A stretch of DNA of 64,000 nucleotides, taken from Acrasis kona. Lineage: Eukaryota; Heterolobosea; Eutetramitea; Acrasida; Acrasidae. The position numbers were made by a program, and so were the translations under genes. The stretch's first letter is position 1. Each line of letters begins with the position of its first letter. Below are positions 19,580-30,352 of this stretch, piece by piece. Below the pieces are notes generated by a model that did no database searches, was not told where the DNA came from, and was given only the letters and a program-made list of their open reading frames with translations. Where the stretch lies: positions 40,375 to 104,374 of the forward strand of contig JAOPGA020000356.1 in the NCBI GenBank assembly GCA_026419775.2, written 5' to 3'.

Positions 19580-21841
19580 TTATTCAAACTCAATCAATTT
19601 TTGAGCATCGCTCACAATATCACTCGACTTGACATGAACAGCCTTCACCACGCCATCGCTCTTTGCCTTTAACACATTTTGCATCTTCATGGCCTCCATC
19701 ACAACTAATTCCTGATTAGCGGTGACTTTATCTCCAGGCTTCACGGCCACGCTCACAATAGCACCAGGCATAGGTGCCATCACCAACTTACTCGTATCAG
19801 GCGGTGCATAATAGGGCATGTACTTGCCCAATTCAGCATTTCTAGGGCTGCTCACCTTTAGTTCAAAATCAGTTCCCTGATAAGTCATCTTGATGGAGCG
19901 AGTCGTACGTTTCACCACCTGCATGGTCACGTTCACCTTATCATTCATCACGCTCTTAAAAATGGTACTTCCCACTTCGTACTTTGGTTTCATGATGATG
20001 GTCTTCTTGTTGTTTACCTCAGCGATCACTACTCCATGGCTCTCCACGCTCACATCCACGGAGTATTCCTTATCATCGAGCTTTACTTGATAAACCTTAT
20101 CGCTAGGTTTTTGTAAGTTGTGACCGAGGTGAGCTTGTCTAGCGGCCATCATTTCGATCACCGCTGCTGCTGCAATCAAATAAAAGTGTTCGTCCTCGCT
20201 CAGTTGAATGCCCTTGAATCCCTGTGGCCAATGCTCAGAAATATAATTGGTGCTAATGTCTCCTTTTCTATACACTGGTTGATCCAAAATACTTCTTAAC
20301 AGCGGAATGTTGTGTCTAACGCCGTGTATTTGATAAGTATCCAACGCTTCGATCATTCTGTTGATGCTTTCGTTTCTGTCCTTTCCAAAAGTGATGAGCT
20401 TGCTGATCATAGGGTCGTAGTATACGCTAATCTCGCCTCCCGCTACGATGCCGCTATCCACCCTGACGTTACCGTGCGAATCGCTGGGTTCCACATATGT
20501 TTCTAATTGACCGACGTTGGGCGCAAAGTTCTTGCTTGGATCTTCTGCGTATACTCTGCACTCTGTTGCCCATCCTTTGAGCGTGACGTCCTCTTGTTTG
20601 ATGCTGAGGGGCAATCCTGCAGCGGCCCTGATCATTTGTTCCACCAAATCAATTCCGGTAACGTATTCGGTGACTGGATGCTCCACTTGTAATCTCGTGT
20701 TCATTTCCAAAAAGTAAAAATTCTTTTTCGCATCGATTAGCATCTCTACCGTTCCTGCCGAAGTGTATCCCACTTCCTTTGCTAATTGAATGGCCTGTAT
20801 GCCCATGGCCTTTCTTGTGTCAGGATCGATGGCGGTGGATGGACTCTCTTCGATCACTTTTTGATTTCTGCGTTGTATGCTGCATTCTCTCTCCGGCAAA
20901 TACACCATGTTGCCCAAATTATCGCAAATGATTTGAATTTCAATGTGTCTTGGTGTTTCAATGTACTTTTCTATTAACATCTTGTTGGAGTTGAAATTGC
21001 GAAGGGCTTCGTCCTGCGACAACCTGAAACCTTCGGTTAATTCTTCGTCGCTCCATGCAATACGCATTCCCTTTCCTCCACCTCCTGCTGATGCTTTGAT
21101 CATGACTGGATATCCAATGTCCTTTGCGATCTTGATGGCCTCTTGTGCGTCGCAGACTTGTCCGTTGAAACCAGGCACGGTGTTGACCTTTGCCTTCGTG
21201 GCGATGATTTTACTTTCAATCTTATCTCCCATGGCGTGGATGGCCGATGCTGGCGGACCGATGAAGATGAATCCTTCTTGTACTACTCTGCGTGCAAAGT
21301 CGGCATTTTCGGACAAGAAACCATAACCAGGGTGAACGGCCTGTCGATGGAGGTGAGGATCAGGGTAAAAGTAAAACTTACTTGTGCACCTGTGATTTTC
21401 ATTGCCTCGAGGATCTTATCAGCTACCAAGTAACTTTCGCTGACTTGACTTGGTCCAATGTAAACGGCTTCGTCTGCCATGCGAACATGTTTTGAATTCG
21501 CGTCAGCATCGGTGTAGACAGCTACGGTTTTGATTCCTAACCTTTGACATGTTTTGATCACGCGACATGTGATTTCACCTCTGTTGGCTATGAGGATTTT
21601 GTTGAACATTGGTCCTTCTTTGTGGGATTCTTCCTATAATCATGTAAGAAGATTAAATCAACGGCGACATTACCTTTTTAACTTCTTGTTCCGCTAATGG
21701 TTGTGAAGTGGTCTGGAACATTCTAGTTTGATTGTTTTGTGATGCAATGTTGAATCCTCTGTTGTTGCAAATTCTCTTGTTGAGGAAGATGTTACGAGCT
21801 AAAATCCGTCTGGGGCATGATAACAAGCGTTGTGGTCTCAT
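19580..21841 (-). CDS. PCCA: Propionyl-CoA carboxylase alpha chain, mitochondrial
   Basis: Exons 21674-21841, 21382-21633 and 19580-21340 encode 726 residues. A basic Arg/Ser/Asn-rich presequence (about 1-55) predicts mitochondrial import. Biotin carboxylase follows: [26 protein letters not shown] across an exon junction, the ATP-grasp glycine loop [29 protein letters not shown], and [16 protein letters not shown]. The C-terminal biotinyl domain has [10 protein letters not shown]; biotin attaches to its Lys. EAMKMQN, rather than the 3-methylcrotonyl-CoA carboxylase form, supports PCCA. It carboxylates biotin for propionyl-CoA conversion to methylmalonyl-CoA, together with a beta chain that is not in this window. 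Confidence 0.92.
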
Positions 21842-21931
21842 GTCTATCAAAATCTAAAATCTATTTGGATGTGGTTGACCAATTGGTTGTACACGAAAAA
21901 ATTTCGTTTGAAACAGCTTCGAATTTGAGTC

Positions 21932-24589
21932 ATGGCCACAGATATTCAGGAGGTATAAATCTTCTTGATCATTTTTTAAGCATTTTGTAGAATAATCTCC
22001 TGTACTTTGCCCAGCAGAATGGTATGCTAGGAGAGTTGAAGAAGTTGGTTGAGGCAGGAACGAGTGTCAATATTAGCGACGGAGTAATTCGATCTTTATC
22101 GCATCTATCATAATAAAATTATAGAATGGAGTCACTGTATTACACAGAGCCGTTCATCGCGAAGATTTTGAAATGGTGAAGTATCTTCTTGAAAAGGGAG
22201 CAAACACCAATGTTAAAGACACTATAGTAAATTTTGGTTTTGATAGACCTAACTTTTTATATAGCAAGGAAGAGCACCCCTTCACTATAGTGTCCTAAGA
22301 GGATCCCCAGAAATCGTTACAATCTTATTGAACCATGGCGCTAGACCTGATGAGAAGGAGGGAAAGAATTTCACTCCTTTGCACATGTCCATTCAATTAG
22401 ACAAGCCAGAATTGGTGGCAGTATTACTTAAAGGTGGAGCAGGAACTGAAGTTCCAGATCCAGTAAGCACAACTTTGTTAAATAGTTTTTTCCTAATACT
22501 CAAGTCTGGCTCTACACCATTATGCAAGTCCTGTGCGCATAAAGGAAACATTAAGATTGTAAAACTACTCATCGAAGCGGGAGCTCAAGTCAACAAGGTC
22601 GAAACTGTATGACATTCAAATCAACATCGACTAAATTATTATAGAACCCTGCTTATCAAGGTTTTACTCCCCTGCACTGGGCTACTCAAAGTGGTTTCGT
22701 CGAGGTGGTGAAGTTATTGTTAGCTTCGGGGGCAGATACTCAAATCAAAAGTTCGGCAGGTGCCTTTCCTCATCAATATACCAAAGACATGGCTCTACAG
22801 ACTCTTATTAAAAATCACAACAAGTCCGCTCCAGTTGGCGTCGCTAGACCTCAAATCGGCCCTGTTGGAGGTAACCAGCCAGTAAGAAGTGGTCCACCAC
22901 CTGCTAGACCTGGAGTGGTAGTACCACCTGCTAGAACAGGTCCTCCTGTAAGAAGCCCAGATACCGCGCCTGTAAGAACAGGACTGACGTGGCAGCAACA
23001 ACAGGCCGCGAAACGCGAACAACAAGAACAGGAGGCTCAAAAGTTGAAACAACAGCAGCTAGAGGCACAACAAAAACAAATAGAAGAAGGAGCCAAAAAT
23101 CAGGCACAAAGAAGTTCATTTAATTCCCCAACTTCTACTTTTAACCAAATCAGAGGCTCATACGTAAATGCTCCTAAGCAGCCCGAGCAATCAAATCAGC
23201 CCATAGCACAAACTCCACCATCTCAGTTGAGTACAGCTCAAATAGCAAGAATTAAGTTTGAAGAGGATCAGGCTAAACAAGAAGAGTTAAGGAAACAAAA
23301 AGAACAAGAAGATCAAAGGATTAAGGCTGAACGAGATGCTCTCCTTGAAAAACAAAACGCTGCTGCAGCGCAGGCTGAAAGTAACAGATTGCAAATAGAA
23401 CAACAAGTTGAGGAAAGCAGACGAACTTTCGAAAGCAGTAAACAGGCTATGGAGCAGGAATTAAAACAAATTGAACTGCAGAAGCAGAGGGTAGAGTATG
23501 ATTTGAGAATCAAAAAGGAGGAGAAAGATAGAATTATTAATGAAGTGCAAGAGCAGAAGCGGTTGTTAGACCAAGCTCGCTCAGACTTGTTGGCATTAAG
23601 TAATAGTCAAAATCAATCCAATAATGCTCTACAGCAACAGCTAGAATCTCAACTCCAGAGACAACAGCAAGAAAATCAAAGAATGCAGCAGCAACAACAA
23701 GAGACTCAACGCCTACACCAACAAGAAGTTCAACGACTCCAGCAGCAGATACAAGATGCAGAAAAATCTAAACAGCAATTACAAGAAGCCCAACGTACTC
23801 AGCAATCTCAGGGTTCTCAACAAACCCAGTCCCAACAGCAGGAGGCTCAGCGCCTGCAACAGCTCAAGACGCAGTTAGATCAATCGAAGCAACAATTGGA
23901 TCAAGACAGGAAGAAGATGGAGAATGATTTCAAGTCTCAACTTGCTTCTGAGAGGCAGAACTTGCAGGAAGAAACAAACCGTAAGTTCGAGGAGGAAAGA
24001 AGCAATATGCAAAAACAAATTGCGCAGTTAAGAACTGAATTGGAACAGGAGAGGAAGAGGTCAGAATCTCAAAGGAATGCTGCTCCTGCTCCACCCACAA
24101 TGAGCTTTGGTGGACCTCCTCCTCCGCCATCTGGAGGACCACCACCTCCTCCACCGCCACCAATGAAAGCCCCACCAACTTCTGGAGCACCACCTCCACC
24201 GCCACCACCACCATCAAGTGGAGGACCTCCACCACCTCCGCCACCAATGGGCGGAGCACCACCACCTCCACCACCAATGGGCAAAGGTCCACCACCCCCA
24301 ATAAGTAGACCCCCTTCATCAGGACCTCCTTCAAAGCCAGCAAACGTTCCTGCACCCTTGTCGGGCACTGATGATTTACTTGCTCAGATTAGAGCTCGGA
24401 AAATCACTGAAAAAAGTAGAAGTTAAACAGAAGATAGACCCAGCATTAGTTAAGGGTAAAGACTCTGCCCAATCAGCAGCTCCATCTGCTCCAGTTAAAC
24501 CAGGAGGAAGAGGTGGCGGACCACCAATGGGAGGTATGATGTTTGGAAATGAATTAGCAATGAAATTGCAGGCTAGAAGAAATAAGTAA
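21932..24589 (+). CDS. Ankyrin-coiled coil-polyproline-WH2 actin-regulator-like protein, one-base frameshift at WH2
   Basis: Six exons (21932-21952, 21991-22083, 22125-22226, 22265-22462, 22505-22606, 22645-24589). Five small exons carry ankyrin repeats (VTVLHRAVHREDF, GRAPLHYSVLRG, FTPLHWATQSG). Next come a Gln/Glu-rich coiled coil of about 350 residues and a profilin-type polyproline region (24100-24300). A WH2 motif follows (LLAQIRA, then GKSLKKVE) and a tail LAMKLQARRNK. The WH2 halves are in different frames: an extra base within CTCGG at about 24395-24398 must be skipped, otherwise the frame stops at 24426. Removing one base gives an exact 819-codon protein. Polyproline plus WH2 is known to recruit profilin-actin. 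The whole architecture resembles no protein I can name. Confidence 0.75.
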
Positions 24590-24672
24590 GGGAAGGTGAA
24601 TAAATGAGCTTTTCATTATTGTCTGTTTTTGTAAAATAATGCTTTACACAAATTGATGAAAAACGACACTAG

Positions 24673-25341
24673 ATGTTTCGAACTTGTGCAGCAGTATGTG
24701 CATTGCTATTTATTGAATTATCGGCATTTTGCGTCATAATATCCCTTCAGAATGTGATTAGCATTGTTATTGGATGGGCATTCGCGGTCATATTTTTGCT
24801 TTTTTCAGCAGTATTCCTCCTTGTAGTGAAGAAGAGGCGAGTAACAATATTGTCGCAGTTGAACAATTCTGTGATCATATTTTTCTCCATGGCTTTTGGC
24901 ATAGCATTGTCTCTAATCATTCTGAAATTATACATCGTAAAAAGAGATAATTATGAACCAGACGTAGAAGTAACGCCTCACTTAAGAATGCTTCTCGAAC
25001 ATCATAAAAAAGATGCCACACTTATACCTTTAAAGTACCGTTCATTCAGCATTGACATTAAACCACACTTTAAGCCAAAGGGTAATATGAGATTTGAAGA
25101 CGTAACTAAAGAGGATATCACCAAAGCTTCAGTACTAATTAATGATATTTTATACTTCTTCCCCTGCACATTAATGTATGAGAGATTTGTAATTCTACGC
25201 CCTGACAACATCGCCTTTAAAAGACATATTAAAAGTCAAAAAGATACTTTTTTGATAGAGGGATGGAACACGCACAAACAACACACAATACAAACTTACC
25301 AAAAATTAGATCAAATCATCTATGAATATAGGAATAAATAG
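24673..25341 (+). CDS. Membrane protein with three N-terminal spans and a cytosolic/luminal basic domain, unknown
   Basis: 222 residues, no intron. Three hydrophobic stretches at about 5-28, 30-53 and 63-88 (LFIELSAFCVIIS, AVIFLLFSAVFLLVV, IIFFSMAFGIALSLII) are separated by a KKRR stop-transfer motif. A soluble part of about 130 residues, rich in Lys and His, ends in IQTYQKLDQIIYEYRNK. Not recognised. It lies 84 bp downstream of the WH2 protein on the same strand and ahead of the PAQR gene. Confidence 0.55.
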   Translation: MFRTCAAVCALLFIELSAFCVIISLQNVISIVIGWAFAVIFLLFSAVFLLVVKKRRVTILSQLNNSVIIFFSMAFGIALSLIILKLYIVKRDNYEPDVEVTPHLRMLLEHHKKDATLIPLKYRSFSIDIKPHFKPKGNMRFEDVTKEDITKASVLINDILYFFPCTLMYERFVILRPDNIAFKRHIKSQKDTFLIEGWNTHKQHTIQTYQKLDQIIYEYRNK

Positions 25342-25452
25342 ACGAGAAATAAAATAAACAAACCAAATTATATTTAATCGTGTTTGGTCTTTACGTATTT
25401 GCTTGGTGTTATTAGTATTTTACAGGGTGCAATTTTGTAATAAATCAAAATC

Positions 25453-26459
25453 ATGAGCAAGAAGCCTTTGAGGTTGTTCTCATGGTATCCAGAGCTGGAG
25501 CATGTGAAAGAACCTATTGACAAATTGAAACTCTCTCCAAAAGAAAAAGAAACCCAATACAAGTCACCTCTACATGCCTTGGTGTAAGATGAATTCAACC
25601 TTTATATTAACTCAGTCGCAGTCATGATGATAATCCATATTTATTTAGTGGATATCGCAAGATGCCAGTACAATCCCTCTCAAAATGCTTTTGGTCTTCT
25701 CTTACCATTCACAATGACACTGGAAACATTTGGACTCATTTATTACCAGGACTATACTTTTTATATTTGGCTGCGTCGACAAACAGAGAACTGGCTGATC
25801 TCGAACTAAATTATGAGGATCGGGCTGTTCTGGTCGGCTATTTACTTTTCGCGACCGTAACTTGGTTCTTTAGCGCCGCGTATCACACTTTTAGAGCACA
25901 TTCTGTTGCTGCATACAATTTTTGCTTGATGTGTGATTTGAGAGGGATCATCCTGCTCCTCTGTGGGGCAAACATGTTGTGTATTTCACAGACGATGAAA
26001 TACTTTACTTTTTGGCGTCACTTTTATCATGGAATAAATTTCACTGTGTTAATTTGTCTTTTCCTATGGATACCCCACATGGTGAAGCACAGATTATCAA
26101 AGCAAAGAACCTTATATTTTTCAATTTATACAATTATTGGTTTATTTGCATGGTGTCATAAAATGTACTTCTTGTTGCACGACAACCAACACATTTTGCC
26201 GGTAATCAAGAACTACGTTGATCATTATCATAGCGGGTGGGCTCATTTAATCTCCATATTAACAACGTACGCTATCGCGGGTGCAGGAATGGTAATTAGA
26301 AACTTAAAGTATCCTGAAAGAGGTTTCCCATATGTATTCGACATCATTTGTTCAAGTCATCAAATCTTCCATGTGGTTACAGCATTTGGTGCTTATTTCA
26401 GCTACAAGGGTCTTATCGACCTGATGAGATCGGGTGCTTTCCCTCACCATAGTTCTTGA
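25453..26459 (+). CDS. PAQR / adiponectin-receptor-haemolysin III family membrane protein
   Basis: Exons 25453-25583 and 25616-26459 (32-nt intron) encode 324 residues. The splice yields HDDNPYLFSGYRKM, the family's entry motif, and NDTGNIWTHLLPGLYF matches the E/DTGNIWTHL signature. Seven spans follow, with zinc-site residues as expected: SAAYHTF early and HYHSGWAHL plus SSHQIFHVV at the end. Family knowledge: PAQR proteins are seven-span, zinc-dependent, hydrolase-like receptors (ADIPOR, ceramidase-like; IZH in yeast). The ligand or lipid substrate here is unknown. A larger upstream start is not needed, since the N-terminal Lys-rich segment is typical. Confidence 0.85.
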
Positions 26460-26524
26460 TAAAATTCTGTTTGCGCTTTTTGTGTAGTCAACTTTATTTT
26501 TAAATTACAAATATCTATCTGTCC

Positions 26525-29500
26525 ATGAGCTCGCCAAGTCCTGTGCGACTCAAAAAGAGGAAAGAATATGTGGCCCGTAAACTCAAAGAGCCAGTCATGT
26601 TTCCACCTCTTTTTGATGATGCAACACGAGAGGCGGAACATGACATTCCACAGTTTAACAAATCTTTATATGACCTAGATATGAGTCACGTATACGAGCA
26701 TGATGTGGGAGGTGTACAACCATTGAGTTCTTCACAAGAGTTGAAAAGACATTTTGACGACACGATTCAAAGTTCGCCTTCCAAGAAGCGCGCAATGTCC
26801 AAAGATTCGTCATCTTCACCACGAAAGTCCTTCAAAGCAGTAGAAAGTCGAATTGGAGGAATAGATACACTTTCTCTACGACTACCATTTTTGAAACAAG
26901 TATTTTTAAATAACCCATCTGCTTCAAAGTCAGATAGTTTGGTTTCTACTTTACTAAAAGAAAATAAGGTTGTAACGCCCGCGACAAATAGATCAGGAAA
27001 TCACCAACGTCATAAGCTTCTTAACGATGAAGAAGAATTTGCCACATTAAAGACTGGAGACGATGCGATCGCATTCTTCAGCAGAGCAAGTAAAGACACC
27101 GCACTAAAATTCGTGTACCTCAACAGAGCACCCACAAAGAACGACGAATACAGGCCCTACGATTTGGTGGTGACCACCCGCGAGTGCATCAATCCCGAAT
27201 ACTTTACAATGTCTTCTACAGGAGTCATACACATGCAACAAGACCAACCCACCGAATACATGTCGGTGTCAGATTGGATGAAGGAGTCGACAATGTTCAG
27301 CGTACTTCGACACATGCGCATGTTTAAATATTACATTGTTCACAAATGTTTCCGCCTCTGGTACGAAAACGTTCGTTTCCTCAAATACAAGAACAAGAGA
27401 GCAGAATTAGTTCGCAACCTGTTCATAGCCAAACAAACATTCGCACAGCCCCTCATGGAAATTTGCAAGTTTGTACATGGACTAGGAAACGTCAACATTA
27501 TGGAAGTGAGACCAGTCAAACCCAAAATTGCGCCCAACGCCAACGGACAAGTCGGCACCGGCACAAGCACCATCACCAGAGAAAACACGTTCAGGATCGA
27601 CGACTTTTTAGAAATCCAAAAGAACCTTCGAATGAATGCCATCCGCGAGTTTGAATCGGGCATCGAAGAAATCGAAGAGATCGTCGGTCAACTTTGCGAA
27701 TCCGTCACCAGCAGGTCGAGAAACCAAGACGTACAAGATAACATCGAACAGTTTTTGAACGGAACGGCAACCGGTCACACGCCAGGACCCGACATTGCAG
27801 ATACGGACGTCAAGTCAACCATGCCGGGCAAAAAGAGCAAGAGCATGGTGGAGGTACAAAACGAAATGAGACAGCGCACCAGAGCACTTCGCAAAGCACA
27901 ACAAGAGAGCGACATGTTGGGTAATTTCATACGACTGGTGGATTACATGGCCGTCGAAAATCTCATCGACCTCACCAAACACACGTTGGCAGAGTTCAGA
28001 AACGTACTCAAAGAAAAGGGAAATCCCCTCATGTTCGAAGTACAAATGATCTTTAGCGACGATTCGATCAAATTCCAACCCAATCAGGACGAAATCATGG
28101 TGTTGCTCCGACACAATTCAGACGAAATCATAGAGACGGTCAACCAAGTGCCTCGCATACTGTACATGAAGCGTTTCAAGATTCACTTGCAAAACTTGGA
28201 CCGTTACGTGATTCAGGGCGACGAAGTTTATAATTCCATTCGTAGAGAAATCGAACAAATGCTCAACACTGATTTCAAGAGGAGCTTACAATACGGAAAG
28301 ATCTTCGAAGGCCTCAAGAGATGGTACACGTTCAGCATGAATTGGAACAGCGACGAATATTCCAGCAAAAAACAAAGCTTACAACAATTCACAGCAGATA
28401 CCACCAGCGTCAACAGCTCGCTGAACGAACTGTACAGAGTGCCGGTGCAACAAGAAATCGGCATACTCTTTATCGACTCTAGAATGCTCAAGAACACGCT
28501 TCTGCCCATGATGCAACAGATTCTAGAAAAGATCAAGAGCACCATAGTAGCTTCCCTGAGAGATAAATGCAGCGCTTTGATTTTAGATTTTTCTAATCGA
28601 ATAAAGAGCTTAAAGGACCGTCCCGTCAAACTAAAACACTTTGCTCAGTTCTTGGATAACTTGAATAGCGTGAAGAAGGTGAGCAGGGACTTGTTGACAG
28701 AGTCTGACGAGGTGGAAAAAATGTTGGATTTGGCGCTGAAGCACAAGGCCTTGATCGGCAGTAAGGAATCGGTGTTGGTGGATCAAGTCAAGGACATTTC
28801 TCACGAGTTTTTATCGTGCATCGAATCTGCAGACGAGTACAGAGAGAACAACATTGCGTTTCAGACTGAGGTGTTGGATAAGCAGACTGCTGATGTCAAT
28901 AACGAGCTGATGAGCTTGTTGATGAGCTTGAGGACCAGCGCTTTTGTGGATCCTTATGCTCAAGCAAGCGTCATTTTGGAGAGCTTACAAATGACGCAAG
29001 AGACGATACAAAATGTAAAAAATAAGGCCGAAATGTATACGGAGTTTCATAGGTTGTTTAATACTAATAAATCGAGAGAGTGGACCAACCTTGTTGATGT
29101 CCAGACGCAACATTCCTTGTGTACTCGTATTTGGCGTTGTCATGAGGAGTTGTCACGTGCTAGAGAGGAATGGTTGGCTCATACTGTTGACCGTGTTGAT
29201 TGCGATGCTATTCGCGATCGTCTCTCTGAATTCTCTGAATCCGTCCGACTTCTTGTCTTGGAGACTGGTAGCGATGACCCGGTCATACGTTACCTAGAAC
29301 AATGTATATCTGCTTGGCAGGAAAGAGTTCCTCTGATACGCAGCATGACTAATCCTCATTTGTTGCCTCATCATTGGGAAGCGCTGTTCAAGTATATTGG
29401 TGCCAGGGAATATCCAACGCCTACGGGTGGCATCGGCTTCACCATTAGTTTGTTGGATGCCATGGGTGCATTCGTCACAAGTCGTGCGGAGTATCTTCCC

Positions 29501-30271
29501 GAATGGTCTAGACTTGCTTCTGGAGAATATGCTCTTCAGGAGTCCATAGATGCCATCGAGACTAGATGGAACAATTGTGATTTCACGGTGAACACTTACA
29601 ATGAATCCAATAACATGTTTGTGCTGGGTAAGGTTGATGATATAGTCAACCATATCGAACAAGATCTCAATAAAGTACAAGAGATGAGAAAGTCAGAGTT
29701 CTTGACCATGCATGTCTTGCCGAGGTTAGATGAATGGGAGCAGAAGTTGACCATAGTCAACGAAGTGATCGAAGAGTGGCTGAGCTTCCAAAAGACTTGG
29801 ATCTATTTGGATATTTTAAGCAGCAAGATGAGTGCATCTGGTTCCGAAGATCCAATCATTAAATTATCGCTGCTGGATGACGGAGATGACTACAATGCGC
29901 TGGAGAATTTCTTCAGAGAGGTTATGTATCGCACTAGCGTTAATAAAAATGTGTTTTCGTGTGCGCTCGAAGATGGGCGGCTTCAAGAGTTTGCGAGATA
30001 TAATTCTTGGCTTGAATATGTCGATGTTAAAATTCCCTTTTACAACGACCAAGATCTTTATGACGATTCTGCTATTCTACCATTGCCACCATCCTATGGT
30101 AGAGTATTGACCGATATTGATGAATCCATACAGGTCGAAAAGTTTGAAGAGGAGATAAAAGAAGAAATAATGGGCGAAGAGTCAAATAATGAAGACGACC
30201 AGGCCAGCCTTCAACAAGATGGAGACTATACTAGTGATGTAGAAGACCAAAGTAATGGTCCTTTTGAATAA
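26525..30271 (+). CDS. Dynein heavy chain tail/linker protein lacking the AAA motor
   Basis: 1248 residues, intronless. Near residue 263, LRHMRMFKYYIVHKCFRLW, NLFIAKQTFAQPLMEI and the preceding MSVSDWMKES match the N-terminal tail of inner-arm axonemal dynein heavy chains. From about 930 to 1160 the reading follows the linker (MTNPHLLPHHWEAL, DDIVNHIEQDL, EEWLSFQKTWIYLDIL). AAA1 should begin soon after, but the chain diverges and ends in an acidic Glu/Asp/Asn tail with a stop. The next gene starts 80 bp away on the other strand, so no motor follows. The protein is therefore a free tail, which could bind dynein intermediate/light chains or cap arms. A split-gene partner elsewhere is possible. 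Confidence 0.75.
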   Translation: MSSPSPVRLKKRKEYVARKLKEPVMFPPLFDDATREAEHDIPQFNKSLYDLDMSHVYEHDVGGVQPLSSSQELKRHFDDTIQSSPSKKRAMSKDSSSSPRKSFKAVESRIGGIDTLSLRLPFLKQVFLNNPSASKSDSLVSTLLKENKVVTPATNRSGNHQRHKLLNDEEEFATLKTGDDAIAFFSRASKDTALKFVYLNRAPTKNDEYRPYDLVVTTRECINPEYFTMSSTGVIHMQQDQPTEYMSVSDWMKESTMFSVLRHMRMFKYYIVHKCFRLWYENVRFLKYKNKRAELVRNLFIAKQTFAQPLMEICKFVHGLGNVNIMEVRPVKPKIAPNANGQVGTGTSTITRENTFRIDDFLEIQKNLRMNAIREFESGIEEIEEIVGQLCESVTSRSRNQDVQDNIEQFLNGTATGHTPGPDIADTDVKSTMPGKKSKSMVEVQNEMRQRTRALRKAQQESDMLGNFIRLVDYMAVENLIDLTKHTLAEFRNVLKEKGNPLMFEVQMIFSDDSIKFQPNQDEIMVLLRHNSDEIIETVNQVPRILYMKRFKIHLQNLDRYVIQGDEVYNSIRREIEQMLNTDFKRSLQYGKIFEGLKRWYTFSMNWNSDEYSSKKQSLQQFTADTTSVNSSLNELYRVPVQQEIGILFIDSRMLKNTLLPMMQQILEKIKSTIVASLRDKCSALILDFSNRIKSLKDRPVKLKHFAQFLDNLNSVKKVSRDLLTESDEVEKMLDLALKHKALIGSKESVLVDQVKDISHEFLSCIESADEYRENNIAFQTEVLDKQTADVNNELMSLLMSLRTSAFVDPYAQASVILESLQMTQETIQNVKNKAEMYTEFHRLFNTNKSREWTNLVDVQTQHSLCTRIWRCHEELSRAREEWLAHTVDRVDCDAIRDRLSEFSESVRLLVLETGSDDPVIRYLEQCISAWQERVPLIRSMTNPHLLPHHWEALFKYIGAREYPTPTGGIGFTISLLDAMGAFVTSRAEYLPEWSRLASGEYALQESIDAIETRWNNCDFTVNTYNESNNMFVLGKVDDIVNHIEQDLNKVQEMRKSEFLTMHVLPRLDEWEQKLTIVNEVIEEWLSFQKTWIYLDILSSKMSASGSEDPIIKLSLLDDGDDYNALENFFREVMYRTSVNKNVFSCALEDGRLQEFARYNSWLEYVDVKIPFYNDQDLYDDSAILPLPPSYGRVLTDIDESIQVEKFEEEIKEEIMGEESNNEDDQASLQQDGDYTSDVEDQSNGPFE

Positions 30272-30352
30272 TAAATTGTAAATAAACTTGAATTCCCTTG
30301 ACTAGTGATTGTTTTGGCGTGTATTTTATTACATTCACATAATGTTAACATA

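Noticed and set aside
24069-24368. Gly-rich ORF on the minus strand
   Set aside because: Mirror of the polyproline codons of the WH2 protein.
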